Shown one piece after another: positions 16,861 to 26,493 of a DNA stretch of 46,476 bases; within the stretch, counting starts at the first letter, position 1; every line of letters starts with the position of its first letter. This stretch comes from an uncultured Clostridia bacterium (GTDB lineage: Bacteria > Bacillota > Clostridia > Peptostreptococcales > Anaerovoracaceae): positions 1 to 46,476 of the forward strand of contig CAMFZN010000004.1 in NCBI GenBank assembly GCA_946006945.1. The letters are read 5' to 3'. The notes under the pieces were generated by a model. The model was not told the DNA's origin. It worked only from the letters and a program-made list of their open reading frames with translations, and did not search any database. Position numbers and translations under genes: made by a program.

Positions 16861-17739
16861 TTATGCTCTCGGATGAGTCCTGTTATATACATCCTTGATA
16901 TGAATATCAATGCAGGACAGGTATGCCAGTCCCGCAGCAAGATCCTCAAAGCCCATAAGCTCCTGAAGCGTCCTGAGATCGCCTCCATTCTGGAGGATAT
17001 GCACAGCAAAGGTGTCCCTGAGTATCTGCGGCGTCATTCGGTCAGACAAGCCTATCCTGTCACCGTATTCCTTAAGAATCTTCCATACACCCTGTCTTGT
17101 AATGCACTTGCCATGCATGTTGACAAAGAGAGAATCCTCAGCCTCAATCTCCTTGTCAACGAATGTTCCATATGCCTTCTCCATGTAATCCTTAAGCGCA
17201 GAATATGCATAGCTTCCTATCGGAATTACTCTGCTGTTATCGTTTGCATCTCTGCAGGAAAGAAATCTCATCCTAAGATTAAGGTCGCTGTATTTAAGCC
17301 TTACAAGCTCACTGACCCTTATTCCGGTTCCATACATCAGCTCCATGATAGCTCTGTCCCTTAGACCCTTTGGAGTCTGATCCGGAAGCTCAAGCAGCGC
17401 TTCTACTTCCTCAAGCTCAAGGTAATCAATCTTTCTGATATCATTCTTCATTGTTTTGAGATGTGCAAAAGGATTAACTTCCATATCGCCCTGAGATATC
17501 CTGAAATCGTAGTATCCTCTAAGCGATGCGATATTTCTGTTAATTGTTGCTTTTGATTTCTTTCTTTTGCCAAGCTCAAGCATGTATGCGGTTGCATCGC
17601 TGTCATTACAGTCATCAAGCTGCTTGCCTCCGCGTTCTTCAAGGAATCGTTCAAAAGACTGAAGGTCTCTTCCATAGGCAAGAACAGTGTTGTCTGCCTT
17701 ATTCTGAACCTTCTTCAAATACTCGAGATAGTCGTTCAT
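16861..17739 (-). CDS. Xer-like tyrosine recombinase with degenerate active site
   Basis: A 292-residue protein with the XerC/XerD layout: N-terminal SAM-like core-binding domain (1-95) and C-terminal catalytic fold. Conserved R141 (TGIRVSELV), R241 and the nucleophile-position Y273 are present. Other catalytic positions are changed: the beta-hairpin that normally holds lysine (161-170, RDANDNSR) has none, HxLRH reads QILRD (Q238, D242), and the GH/W position reads GF (F264). Active Xer proteins resolve chromosome dimers at dif. This copy may be inactive or altered. Its ATG overlaps the Nudix stop codon by one base. Confidence 0.85.
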   Translation of the reverse strand: MNDYLEYLKKVQNKADNTVLAYGRDLQSFERFLEERGGKQLDDCNDSDATAYMLELGKRKKSKATINRNIASLRGYYDFRISQGDMEVNPFAHLKTMKNDIRKIDYLELEEVEALLELPDQTPKGLRDRAIMELMYGTGIRVSELVRLKYSDLNLRMRFLSCRDANDNSRVIPIGSYAYSALKDYMEKAYGTFVDKEIEAEDSLFVNMHGKCITRQGVWKILKEYGDRIGLSDRMTPQILRDTFAVHILQNGGDLRTLQELMGFEDLAAGLAYLSCIDIHIKDVYNRTHPRA

Positions 17740-18272
17740 TAAATCTCACCTGCCATTCTCGCAAATAGTACCCCGATAATGGTCTTTGCATCTTTTATTT
17801 CCTGGTTCATTATCTTACATATGAGCTCATCTGCAGTCATGTATATCAGCTCGATATCCTCGTCTGCATCAAGCTCTCGCTCTGATAGCGCAAGGTCTCT
17901 CATCACATAGATGTGAAGCATCTCCATCGCGTATCCACAGCTTGGATTAAATGATACAAGGTGCCTGGTATCTCCTGAAACCCAGCCGGTCTCTTCTCTC
18001 AGCTCTCTTTCTGCAGCAGCAAGCGGTTCCTCTCCCGGATCAATCTTTCCGGCAGGAAGCTCAAGCACTTCTCTTTCGAGAGCCTTTCTATACTGCCTCT
18101 CCATGATTATTCTGCCGTCATCAAAAACCGCGAGCATAACTGCGCCCCCGTTGTGTTCAACCACGTCCCTGTATGATTCTCCATTAACAGTCTCTACCAG
18201 GTGTTTTCTGATTTTAAACACAGGGCCTTCATACACTATTTCAGAGCTGATAGTTTTCTCCTCGAAAGCCAA
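17739..18272 (-). CDS. nudF: Nudix hydrolase, ADP-ribose pyrophosphatase type
   Basis: A 177-residue Nudix enzyme, probably cleaving ADP-ribose to AMP and ribose 5-phosphate. The complete Nudix box GKIDPG-E-...-RELREETGW (GX5EX7REUXEEXGU) lies around residues 81-103, preceded by the family's RQYRKALEREVLELPAG. I prefer TTG at 18272, 7 bases after GGGAGGTGA. A GTG at 18299 gives nine more residues but would place that binding site inside the gene. It pairs with the Xer-like gene downstream, an order seen in other Clostridia. Confidence 0.88.
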   Translation of the reverse strand: MAFEEKTISSEIVYEGPVFKIRKHLVETVNGESYRDVVEHNGGAVMLAVFDDGRIIMERQYRKALEREVLELPAGKIDPGEEPLAAAERELREETGWVSGDTRHLVSFNPSCGYAMEMLHIYVMRDLALSERELDADEDIELIYMTADELICKIMNQEIKDAKTIIGVLFARMAGEI

Positions 18273-18299
18273 TTTCAGGTCACCTCCCTGCCCACTCAC

Positions 18300-18540
18300 A
18301 TTATCTTTGTTATTATTCTATCATTTTTTTACATATACGAACAGACGCCATCTCAAATTAAGACGGCGTCTGTATCTGTGATTATGTGTACCGGAACGTT
18401 TTTGTGATGGCCTGACGACCACCTGCATAGATGGTAACATTCTGTACTCGATACAACAGCACAGTATCCAGTATTCAAGCACTCACAGAATTCATTCAAT
18501 CAGTTAGAGAATTCATTATGCCATGAACTCTTAACATCTT
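18300..18540. other. Intergenic stretch with inverted repeat, no gene seen
   Basis: About 240 bases between the small regulator-like gene and the Nudix gene. It holds an 8-bp inverted repeat CAGACGCC/GGCGTCTG (18343-18373) with no T-run, and a duplicated AGAATTCATT near 18487 and 18509. A possible -10, TAGAAT, lies on the minus strand near 18316-18321, but no convincing -35 accompanies it. No open frame looks real. Confidence 0.5.
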
Positions 18541-18846
18541 CTATATAAGCTTCAGTCTTCTGGCCAGCTCTGCAATATACTGTTTCTTCCATCGCTTCCA
18601 TGTATTCTCATGTGCACAATCATCATATCCGCTCCCATAGTATGCAATGCTCTCAAGCAGAGCCTGCCTGTACTCCTCAGGAACTACGCTTAACGCTCCG
18701 TATATTGCATCGAGTCTTTCTCCGGCGTATTCATTAACCTCGCTCATGACCTTTAGCCTGTCTATATCCCTTACAGTCCATATGCACTGGTAGTATACAG
18801 CCTTGGGAAGAGTGTCCCCATACGCATTTAAGCAAATATCATTCAT
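18541..18846 (-). CDS. Small protein resembling phage RinA/ArpU-type regulators
   Basis: A 101-residue protein. The C-terminal half, VVPEEYRQALLESIAYYG then HENTWKRWKKQYIAELARRL, resembles the helix-turn-helix end of phage late transcription regulators and related small chromosomal proteins in Firmicutes (VPEEYR...TW+RW+..F...A++L). This is from memory of the family. The longer N terminus of phage proteins is reduced here to a WTVRDIDR segment. It starts 3 bases after the PHP gene, with GAGGGTG upstream inside that gene. Function unknown. Confidence 0.6.
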   Translation of the reverse strand: MNDICLNAYGDTLPKAVYYQCIWTVRDIDRLKVMSEVNEYAGERLDAIYGALSVVPEEYRQALLESIAYYGSGYDDCAHENTWKRWKKQYIAELARRLKLI

Positions 18847-18849
18847 ATG

Positions 18850-19674
18850 CTAATACACCCTCTTGTTCCTATCAGAATGAAAATCCGAGCCTCTGGTGAC
18901 TAAAAGCCCTTTCTGCTCTGCATAGTCTGCAAGCCAGGAAGCGTCCTCAGAATCCGCAGACGGATGATAACACTCTATTCCGTCAATTCCATATCCGACA
19001 AGCCTGTCCATTAGAACCTTCAGCCTGCTCATGAACGCCGTTTTGTCCTCGCCGCGCCTCATCTGCTCCATTGGATGCGCCATCACGGCTGCTCCGCCGG
19101 CTTCATGAATAAGTCTGACCACAGCCTCGCTTGAAAGAGTATGCTTGACAATCGACCTGATCTCGCTGCTTGTTTCAAGCAGTTTCTCAAACACCTCTGC
19201 AATCGAGCCGAAATATCCTCTGTTCACAAGAACACGGGCAAAAGTAGGCTTCCCTGTGAAGCGGCCGCCATTAACAGCCCGAAGCTCCTCCTCGGTTATG
19301 CTGTATCCCAGCCTCCGGATAGTATCAAATATCTTGCGATTTCTCTCGTTTCTCCACTCAATAACCTTAGAGAGAGTTCTATTAAGAGCTTCATTCTCAA
19401 GGTCAATATTATATCCGAGAATATGAATCTCCTCCGAAAGCTCGTCAGACGAATCAAACTCTATACCTGTGACAAAGCAAATACTGTGTCCGCTTCTGCG
19501 AACATATTCAAGTCCCTTCTTCGAGCCTCCGATTCCATCATGATCGGTTATTGCAATCATCCGGTATCCCAAAGAAGCCCATCTGTCTATTATTTCCTCC
19601 GGTTCTAACTCACCGTCGGAGAATCTGCTGTGGATATGAAGATCCACATCCTCAGGTATCATATTACTATGCAT
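18850..19674 (-). CDS. PHP domain phosphoesterase (TrpH/YciV family)
   Basis: A 274-residue metal-dependent phosphoesterase. [19 protein letters not shown] (about 10-28) is the HxH motif, [10 protein letters not shown] (about 41) the DHD motif, HP in VMAHPMEQM near 200, and RGSDFHSD near the C terminus the final DxH. Relatives include nucleoside 3',5'-bisphosphatase and 5'-end RNA exonuclease (RNase AM), so a role in nucleotide or RNA 5'-end turnover is plausible. The start overlaps the hpt stop by one base. Confidence 0.85.
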   Translation of the reverse strand: MHSNMIPEDVDLHIHSRFSDGELEPEEIIDRWASLGYRMIAITDHDGIGGSKKGLEYVRRSGHSICFVTGIEFDSSDELSEEIHILGYNIDLENEALNRTLSKVIEWRNERNRKIFDTIRRLGYSITEEELRAVNGGRFTGKPTFARVLVNRGYFGSIAEVFEKLLETSSEIRSIVKHTLSSEAVVRLIHEAGGAAVMAHPMEQMRRGEDKTAFMSRLKVLMDRLVGYGIDGIECYHPSADSEDASWLADYAEQKGLLVTRGSDFHSDRNKRVY

Positions 19675-20222
19675 TAAAGAGCCTCTACATCCTCCTCTGT
19701 AAGGTAGCTGACATAAGGCAGATTTCTGAACCTCTGGTCGTAATCAAGCCCGTACCCAACAATGAAGAGATTCTCAACCTCAAAGCCGATATAATCTGCT
19801 TTGATATCGCTTACTCTTCTGGATGGCTTATCAAGCATTGTGCATATCTTAACTGACTTGGGGTTTCTCTCCTCAAGCTTCTTTACAATATAGGAAAGCG
19901 TGTTTCCTGTATCCACAATGTCTTCCATGATGATGACATTTCTGTTATACATGTTCTCCGAAGGTTCATATCCTACCTTGACTACACCGGAACTTATCGT
20001 TGATGAACCATAGCTGCTTGCCTGGATAAAATCCAGCTTTACATCGAGGTTTATGTTCTTCACAACATCAGACATCCACAGAAGAGAACCCTTTAGAGTT
20101 CCGAGCACAACAACCTCTTCTCCCTTGTAGTCTTTTGTAATCTGCTGTCCGATCTCGCGGGCACGCCTTAGAATCTCTTCCTCCGAAATAAGAATTCTTC
20201 CAACAGTATTAACCTTGCTCAT
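19674..20222 (-). CDS. hpt: Hypoxanthine phosphoribosyltransferase
   Basis: A 182-residue purine salvage enzyme making IMP (and often GMP) from [19 protein letters not shown] (about 40) and the PRPP-binding loop [16 protein letters not shown] (about 96-111) are diagnostic, and [19 protein letters not shown] holds the C-terminal base-binding site. I chose the ATG at 20222 because AGGAGG lies 7 bases upstream. An in-frame GTG two codons earlier would sit on top of that site. It lies 17 bases after engB. Confidence 0.96.
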   Translation of the reverse strand: MSKVNTVGRILISEEEILRRAREIGQQITKDYKGEEVVVLGTLKGSLLWMSDVVKNINLDVKLDFIQASSYGSSTISSGVVKVGYEPSENMYNRNVIIMEDIVDTGNTLSYIVKKLEERNPKSVKICTMLDKPSRRVSDIKADYIGFEVENLFIVGYGLDYDQRFRNLPYVSYLTEEDVEAL

Positions 20223-20239
20223 GTGCACCCCTCCTCGTT

Positions 20240-20836
20240 TTAGATTTCTGCTGAGCTGAGAAGCTCCTCCATAACGTCAAGGAGTTTGTCCTGGCCGGTT
20301 CTCTTAAGAGCTGATACCGGAACGATAATATCATCCTTGCTCATGCCAAGAGTTTCTCTGATAACCTTAAGATTCTTCTGTTTCTCGTTATTTGATATCT
20401 TATCAGCCTTAGTTGCTACAACAACTCCGTCGAGTCCGTAGTATTTTAGATAGTCATACATCTGAACATCCTGTGCTGACGGCTTATGCCTGATATCTAC
20501 GAGCTGAATTACCTTGACAAGATTGGGTCTCTTCTCAAGATATGATTCCATCATCTCTCCCCAGCTTCTGCTCTCACTCTTTGAGACTCTTGCATATCCA
20601 TATCCCGGGAGATCGACTATTCTGAACTCGTCGTTAATCAGATAGAAGTTGATTGTTCTTGTTTTGCCCGGACTGCCGGAGACTCTTGCGAGAGACTTTC
20701 TGCCCGTCAGCAGGTTAAGAAGCGAGCTTTTGCCCACATTTGACCTTCCTGCAAAGGCTATCTCAGGCTTGTCAGCTGCCGGATACTGGCTTGGCTTCAC
20801 AGCAACTGTCTCTATCTCGGATCTGTTAATCTTCAT
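20240..20836 (-). CDS. engB: Ribosome biogenesis GTPase EngB/YsxC
   Basis: A 198-residue small GTPase required for 50S assembly. G1 is AGRSNVGKSSLLNLLTG (about 29-45), G2 in SGSPGKTRTINFY, G3 DLPGYGYA (about 74), G4 ATKADKISNN (about 140). Length is normal. It follows lon after 3 bases, the common clpX-lon-engB order of Clostridia and Bacilli, and likely depends on the same transcript. Confidence 0.97.
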   Translation of the reverse strand: MKINRSEIETVAVKPSQYPAADKPEIAFAGRSNVGKSSLLNLLTGRKSLARVSGSPGKTRTINFYLINDEFRIVDLPGYGYARVSKSESRSWGEMMESYLEKRPNLVKVIQLVDIRHKPSAQDVQMYDYLKYYGLDGVVVATKADKISNNEKQKNLKVIRETLGMSKDDIIVPVSALKRTGQDKLLDVMEELLSSAEI

Positions 20837-20839
20837 GTT

Positions 20840-23152
20840 CTATTCCTCAATTATTATTTCAAATGCATCTGCTGCATCCTCAAGGAGTGTGAAATTAAGC
20901 TTTCTTCTGACAGGAGCAGGAATCTCATCAATATCAGGAGCATTGTCCTTAGGAATGAGTATTTCTGTAATACCCTGTCTGTATGCCGCAAGGGCCTTCT
21001 CCTTAAGCCCGCCAATTCTCGTAACCTTTCCTCTAAGCGTAATCTCTCCTGTCATTGCCACGTTCCTTCTCGCCTTCTTTCCTGTAAGAAGCGACAGAAG
21101 AGCGCAGCACATTGTAATACCTGCGGAAGGGCCGTCCTTAGGCGTTGCTCCCTCAGGAATATGAATCTGTATGTCGTAATCCTTAAACAGCTCAGGTGAG
21201 ATTCCATACTTCTCTGATACGGATTTAAGATATCCAAGAGCGGTCTGAGCGGACTCCTTCATGACATCTCCCATCTGTCCTGTAAGAATCAGCTTTCCCT
21301 GTCCCGGCATCTTTACAGTCTCAATTGACAGAGTAACACCTCCGACAGCAGTCCATGCCATTCCGGTTGTAACTCCTACCTCGGCTTCGAGCATTCCCAT
21401 GTCCTCAAGATATATCTTAGGTCCGAGATACTTCTCAAGGTTTCTTGGTGTTACAGAGTAGCTCTTTCTCTTCTCTGTAACAATCTTCTTTGCTGTCTTT
21501 CTGCAGATATCACCAATCTTTCTTTCGAGGTTTCTTACACCTGATTCTCTTGTGTAATAATTGATAATATCTCTTATTGCCGCCTCAGAGATTGTAAGAA
21601 GGTTTCTTCTTACAGCATACTCGTGCATCTTCTTTGGTACAAGATAGTCCTGTGCAATTCTTACTTTTTCTTCCTCAATATAGCTTGAAAGCTCGATTAC
21701 CTCCATTCTGTCAAGAAGAGGTCTTGGAATTGTCGATGTCTCGTTGGCAGTTGTAATGAACATTACCTTTGACAGGTCAAAAGGCACCTCAAGATAGTGA
21801 TCGACGAATGTCTTGTTCTGCTCAGGGTCAAGCACCTCAAGCAGAGCTGACGCAGGGTCTCCCTTGAAGTCAGAGCCGATCTTGTCAACCTCATCAAGAA
21901 GGAAGAGAGGGTTATTAGTTCCAACGTCCTTAATCGAGTTGATTATTCTTCCCGGTATTGCACCAACATAGGTTCTTCTGTGACCTCTTATCTCTGCCTC
22001 ATCTCTTACACCTCCAAGAGACATTCTTACGAACTCTCTTCCTGTTGCCCTTGCAATGGATCTGGCAATTGAAGTCTTTCCTACTCCCGGAGGGCCTACA
22101 AGGCATATGATAGGTCCCTTGATTGCCTTGGTAAGATGCATTACCGCAAGGTTCTCAAGTATTCTTTCCTTCACCTTCTCAAGGCCGTAGTGATCCTCAT
22201 TAAGAATCTTCTCTGCCTTTCTAATATTAATATTTGCCTTGGATGATGTATTCCATGGAAGCTCAAGTATTGTTTCAATATATGTTCTTGAAACATTTGC
22301 ATCAGGGCTCATGGCATTCATCTTTGCAAGCTTGTCAATTTCCTTTCTGACCTTGTCAGCGGTTTTCTTCTCGAGATTCAGTGCTTCGAGTTTGCTTCTC
22401 ATCTCCTGGATTTCTTCAAGAGGATCCTCAGTCTCTCCAAGCTCTTCCTTTATCACCTGAAGCTGCTCTCTTAGATAATACTCTCTCTGACCGCGATTCA
22501 TATTCTTTACAACGCGGTTGTTAATTCTCTTCGAAAGAGAGAGAATCTGATTCTCTCTTGTAAGAATCTCAACCAGATTCTCAATCCTTACCTGTACAGA
22601 ATCAATCTCAAGAAGAGTCTGCTTAAGCTCGAAATCAATATCTACCTCTCCGCAGATAATATTGCAGAGAAGTGAAGCATCCTCAATACCCTCAATAAGA
22701 GCTCTGGCTGCAGCCTCTCCCGAATTGCTAAGCTCAACATACTTAAGATAGGTCTGCTTAAGCACTCTAAGGAGAGCCTGAAGATTGATATCCTCAGGAT
22801 CATTATCTGAATCCGGTGCCTCTATATACTCGCACGACAGCATCTTGCCGTCATCGAATATCTCTGTAACTCTTACTCTTGTTTTGCACTCTACGAGAAC
22901 TCTGACATACTCCTCATGTCTCTTTACAACCTGTTTCATTCTGATCAGAACGCCTGTACGATAGCAGTCATCCGGACCCGGATCGTTTACAGATGCATCC
23001 TTCTGAGATGCAACTACAAGGTACTTGTCACCGTTCATTGCAGCATCAACAGCTGCAAGGGATTTGTCCCTTCCAATATCGAAGCCCACCATAGTGCCCG
23101 GGAGGAAGGTCTGTCCTCTTAGCGCAATAAAAGGTATTCTGTTTTCTTCCAT
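20840..23152 (-). CDS. lon: ATP-dependent protease Lon
   Basis: A 770-residue AAA+ serine protease degrading damaged and regulatory proteins. The N-terminal LON substrate domain (1-200) and coiled coil are followed by Walker A GPPGVGKTSIARSI (about 350), Walker B NPLFLLDEVDKIG (about 411), sensor and arginine finger segments, and a C-terminal peptidase with the Ser in PKDGPSAGITM (about 672) and the Lys in GLKEKALAAYR (about 716). Complete length. AGAGGT precedes the ATG. Confidence 0.98.
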   Translation of the reverse strand: MEENRIPFIALRGQTFLPGTMVGFDIGRDKSLAAVDAAMNGDKYLVVASQKDASVNDPGPDDCYRTGVLIRMKQVVKRHEEYVRVLVECKTRVRVTEIFDDGKMLSCEYIEAPDSDNDPEDINLQALLRVLKQTYLKYVELSNSGEAAARALIEGIEDASLLCNIICGEVDIDFELKQTLLEIDSVQVRIENLVEILTRENQILSLSKRINNRVVKNMNRGQREYYLREQLQVIKEELGETEDPLEEIQEMRSKLEALNLEKKTADKVRKEIDKLAKMNAMSPDANVSRTYIETILELPWNTSSKANINIRKAEKILNEDHYGLEKVKERILENLAVMHLTKAIKGPIICLVGPPGVGKTSIARSIARATGREFVRMSLGGVRDEAEIRGHRRTYVGAIPGRIINSIKDVGTNNPLFLLDEVDKIGSDFKGDPASALLEVLDPEQNKTFVDHYLEVPFDLSKVMFITTANETSTIPRPLLDRMEVIELSSYIEEEKVRIAQDYLVPKKMHEYAVRRNLLTISEAAIRDIINYYTRESGVRNLERKIGDICRKTAKKIVTEKRKSYSVTPRNLEKYLGPKIYLEDMGMLEAEVGVTTGMAWTAVGGVTLSIETVKMPGQGKLILTGQMGDVMKESAQTALGYLKSVSEKYGISPELFKDYDIQIHIPEGATPKDGPSAGITMCCALLSLLTGKKARRNVAMTGEITLRGKVTRIGGLKEKALAAYRQGITEILIPKDNAPDIDEIPAPVRRKLNFTLLEDAADAFEIIIEE

Positions 23153-23180
23153 ACTTTTACCTCTGTTAATATCAAAATCA

Positions 23181-23204
23181 GGCGGCTACGTCTCCGCTGC
23201 CGCC
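23181..23204 (-). other. GC-rich hairpin between clpX and lon
   Basis: On the minus strand GGCGGC...GCCGCC forms a 6-bp all-GC stem with a 12-base loop, followed by TGATTTTG. It lies in the 65-base gap between clpX and lon. It could attenuate readthrough, but the T-run is weak. Confidence 0.4.
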
Positions 23205-23217
23205 CATGCTTCTCCAA

Positions 23218-24465
23218 TTATGCAGATTCATATACCGGAGCTCCGCCCTGAACAGTATCTTTAGTGATTATACACTTTGTCACACCGTCCATGCCCGGAA
23301 GCTCGTACATTATATCTGTCATTATGCCCTCAAAGATTCCTCTGAGACCTCTTGCTCCGGTCTTTAACTCGATTGCCTTTGCGGCAATCTCCTGCATTGC
23401 CTCAGGGGTAACCTCGAACTCAACTCCATCCATACGAAGCAGCGTCTCGTACTGTCTGATTATTGAGTTCTTTGGTTCTTTAATAATTCTGATAAGAGCA
23501 TTCTCGCTTAGCTCACTGAGCGCCACTATCATCGGAAGTCTTCCGATAAGCTCCGGAATAAGTCCGAAGCGCAGCAGATCCTCAGGCTCAACCTTAAGGA
23601 GAATGTCCTGCTCATCTACATTGGCAAGACCATCCTCTGAGTTAAAGCCGATAACCTTATCTCCAAGTCTTCTCTTGATAATCTTGGAAAGTCCTGTGAA
23701 AGCACCGCCGCAGATGAACAATACGTCCTTTGTATCGAAGTGAATGAACTCCTGCATAGGATGCTTACGACCTCCCTGTGGAGGTACATTGGCAACAGTT
23801 CCTTCAATAATCTTGAGGAGAGCCTGCTGAACTCCCTCACCGCTTACATCTCTTGTAATCGAAGGATTCTCTGACTTTCTTGCAATCTTATCAATCTCAT
23901 CAATGTAAATGATGCCCTTCTGAGCCTTCTCAAGATCGCCGTCAGCAGCCTGATACAGTCTCAGCAGAATATTCTCGACATCTTCTCCGACATAGCCTGC
24001 CTCTGTGAGAGATGTAGCGTCTACTATTGCAAAAGGAACGTCGAGTATTCTTGCAAGTGTCTGAGCAAGAAGAGTCTTTCCGCTTCCTGTAGGTCCAAGC
24101 ATCAGAATATTGCTCTTCTGAAGCTCGATTGCAGATTCGTCTCTGCTGTTCTCATTCTCTTCAAGATATTTAATTCTCTTATAGTGATTATAAACTGCGA
24201 CAGCCAGAGATTTTTTGGCCGGTTCCTGTTCAATGACATACTGACCGAGCTCGTCAAAAATCTCTGCCGGCTTAGGCAGCCTTCTTACAGTTGAATCTCC
24301 GGAATATCCGTGGCTTGGCTCCTGCTCCGCAAGCATTGCGTAACAGGTCTCTATACAAGTGTCACAGATATATACATTAGGCCCAACTATTAACTTCTTT
24401 ACTTCAGAACCGCTTCTTCCGCAGAAGGAACAAACCGGTTCTCCATTGTTCTGCTTCTTTGCCAC
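23218..24465 (-). CDS. clpX: ATP-dependent Clp protease ATP-binding subunit ClpX
   Basis: A 415-residue AAA+ unfoldase that feeds proteins to ClpP. The N-terminal zinc finger is CSFCGRSG ... CDTCIETC (about 12-41). Walker [14 protein letters not shown] is near 119, Walker [13 protein letters not shown] near 181, and the ClpP-contact IGF-type loop reads KVIGFNSED. The start codon is GTG with AAGGAGAA 7 bases upstream. It lies 21 bases after clpP. Confidence 0.98.
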   Translation of the reverse strand: MAKKQNNGEPVCSFCGRSGSEVKKLIVGPNVYICDTCIETCYAMLAEQEPSHGYSGDSTVRRLPKPAEIFDELGQYVIEQEPAKKSLAVAVYNHYKRIKYLEENENSRDESAIELQKSNILMLGPTGSGKTLLAQTLARILDVPFAIVDATSLTEAGYVGEDVENILLRLYQAADGDLEKAQKGIIYIDEIDKIARKSENPSITRDVSGEGVQQALLKIIEGTVANVPPQGGRKHPMQEFIHFDTKDVLFICGGAFTGLSKIIKRRLGDKVIGFNSEDGLANVDEQDILLKVEPEDLLRFGLIPELIGRLPMIVALSELSENALIRIIKEPKNSIIRQYETLLRMDGVEFEVTPEAMQEIAAKAIELKTGARGLRGIFEGIMTDIMYELPGMDGVTKCIITKDTVQGGAPVYESA

Positions 24466-24486
24466 TATTGATTCTCCTTATGACCT

Positions 24487-25065
24487 CTATCTTACAAGAA
24501 CCTTATCAACAAGGCCGTACTCTGCAGCCTCAGCTGCCGACATGAAGTTATCTCTATCTGTGTCAACCTCAATTCTGTCAAGCTCCTTGCCTGTGCACTC
24601 AGAAAGAATTCTGTTAAGCTTGGCCTTTGTCTTCATCATCCAGTCAGCCTGGATCTTGATATCTGACGCCTGGCCCTTTGCTCCTCCAAGAGGCTGATGT
24701 ATCATGATTTCTGCATTAGGAAGAGCGAACCTCTTGCCCTTTGTTCCTGCAGTAAGAAGAACTGCGCCCATGCTAGCTGCCATTCCCACGCATATTGTGC
24801 AGATATCCGGCCTGACATATCTCATGGTGTCATAGATTGCCATTCCTGCCGTAACAGAGCCTCCCGGTGAATTGATATATATGTTGATATCCTTCTCAGG
24901 GTCTTCAGCCTCAAGGAACAGAAGCTGTGCAACAACAAGGCTTGCGGTATTATCATCTATCTCTCTGTCTATGAAGATGATTCTGTCCTTCAGAAGTCTT
25001 GAGTATATATCATAGCTTCTCTCGCCCTGGCCGGTCTGTTCAATTACATAAGGTATATAATTCAT
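24487..25065 (-). CDS. clpP: ATP-dependent Clp protease proteolytic subunit ClpP
   Basis: A 192-residue serine peptidase forming the tetradecameric chamber used with ClpX. The nucleophile Ser lies in [14 protein letters not shown] (about 94-107), the His in [12 protein letters not shown] (about 121), and the oxyanion-region motif [18 protein letters not shown] is at 63-80. No propeptide extension is visible. It follows tig by about 100 bases that include a hairpin. Confidence 0.98.
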   Translation of the reverse strand: MNYIPYVIEQTGQGERSYDIYSRLLKDRIIFIDREIDDNTASLVVAQLLFLEAEDPEKDINIYINSPGGSVTAGMAIYDTMRYVRPDICTICVGMAASMGAVLLTAGTKGKRFALPNAEIMIHQPLGGAKGQASDIKIQADWMMKTKAKLNRILSECTGKELDRIEVDTDRDNFMSAAEAAEYGLVDKVLVR

Positions 25066-25101
25066 CCTGTTACCCCTCTGAATTATGTTTAGATGTACAA
25101 C

Positions 25102-25124
25102 AGGCTGAAGTAATACTTCAGCCT
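25102..25124 (-). other. Stem-loop between tig and clpP
   Basis: A perfect 10-bp inverted repeat AGGCTGAAGT/ACTTCAGCCT with a 3-base loop, followed on the minus strand by GTTGT rather than a clean T-run. It may be a partial terminator setting the tig:clpP ratio or an RNA-processing site. Confidence 0.55.
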
Positions 25125-25166
25125 ATTGTCGTTTATTATTGGTGTTCGATTGTAGGTTAGTGTGAA

Positions 25167-26453
25167 TTACTTCACTGTTGCTTCCTTGTAGATAAGCTCG
25201 ATTGCCTTCTTGGTCTGAACGTCCTCCTTGAAGTACTTGATGTTGCTTGCTCCAACAGCCTCAGTTACCTGCTCAGGAGTCTGTCCGTACTGCTTAGCGA
25301 ATGCAGCGATCTCATCTGCAACCTCTTCCTCAGTTGCATCGATGCTCTCAAGTCTGATGATGTTCTTAAGAAGGATTCTTGTATTTACTCTCTTGATTGC
25401 CTCAGGCTTTGCCTCTTCAGCGAACTCACTGATAGTCTTGCCTGTCCACTTGAGGTAGTCGTCAAGCTTGATGCCCTGATATCTGAGATTCTGCTCAAGA
25501 TCTCCAACCATATTGTTAATCTCACTGTTAATCATTGCAGCAGGTGCCTCAATTGGGTTCTCCTCATAAAGCTTCTGCATTACTCTGTCCTTCATGATTG
25601 ACTCGTCTCTGTCGTTTGCCTTCTCCTGGAGCTTTGCCGCAAGGTCTTTCTTGTACTCGTCGAGTGTCTCGAATTCACTTACATCGCTTGCAAGCTCGTC
25701 ATCAATCTCAGGAAGAATCTCTGTCTTGATCTCGTGAACCTTTGTCTCGAATACTGCCGGCTTGCCTGCAAGATCCTCAGCATGGTAATCCTCAGGGAAA
25801 GTAACCTCAACCTTAACATCTGCACCAGTCTCAGCGCCGATAAGCTGATCCTCAAAGCCAGGGATGAACTGTCCGCTTCCAAGCTTGAGCTCGAAGTTCT
25901 CTCCTGAGCCTCCCTTGAACTCAACTCCGTCGATTGTTCCCTTGAAGTCGATGATTACAGTGTCTCCATCCTGTGCAGCTCTGTCCTCAACAGTCTCCAT
26001 TCTCGCCTGGCTCTTCTGCACCCTCTTGAGCTCAGCCTCAATCTCCTCGTCTCCGATAACAGACTCAGCCTTCTCGATCTCAAGTCCCTTGTAGCTCTTA
26101 ACCTCAATCTCAGGGAATACAGCAACTGTTACAGTAAGAACAACGTCCTCTCCCTTCTTGATCTCGCCTGCCTCGATAAGAGGTCTGTCAATTACCTCAG
26201 CCTCAAGCTCATCAATTGCAGCAGGATATGCATCCTCAAGAAGATCGTTAAGTGCCTCCTCGTTGAATACATCAGCACCGTACATGTTCTCGATCATCTT
26301 TCTTGGAGCCTTTCCCTTACGGAAGCCATCGATTGTGATGTTCTTTCTAAGTCTCAGATAAGCCTTGTTTGATGCAGCATCGAACTCATCAGCTGCAAAT
26401 GTAATAGTGAACTTGATATTGTTGTTCTCCTTAGAAATAAGTGTAGCTTTCAT
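25167..26453 (-). CDS. tig: Trigger factor (ribosome-associated chaperone and peptidyl-prolyl isomerase)
   Basis: A 428-residue chaperone that binds nascent chains at the ribosome exit. The ribosome-binding signature reads GFRKGKAPRKMIENMYG (about 43-59). The FKBP-type isomerase domain (about 150-235) includes GDTVIIDFKGTIDG and GSGQFIPGFEDQLIG, and the C-terminal helical chaperone domain follows. Length is typical. AGGAGG lies 10 bases before the ATG. Confidence 0.97.
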   Translation of the reverse strand: MKATLISKENNNIKFTITFAADEFDAASNKAYLRLRKNITIDGFRKGKAPRKMIENMYGADVFNEEALNDLLEDAYPAAIDELEAEVIDRPLIEAGEIKKGEDVVLTVTVAVFPEIEVKSYKGLEIEKAESVIGDEEIEAELKRVQKSQARMETVEDRAAQDGDTVIIDFKGTIDGVEFKGGSGENFELKLGSGQFIPGFEDQLIGAETGADVKVEVTFPEDYHAEDLAGKPAVFETKVHEIKTEILPEIDDELASDVSEFETLDEYKKDLAAKLQEKANDRDESIMKDRVMQKLYEENPIEAPAAMINSEINNMVGDLEQNLRYQGIKLDDYLKWTGKTISEFAEEAKPEAIKRVNTRILLKNIIRLESIDATEEEVADEIAAFAKQYGQTPEQVTEAVGASNIKYFKEDVQTKKAIELIYKEATVK

Positions 26454-26493
26454 TGAAAAATATTCCTCCTAATATGCTTATGCATTTGTTAAC

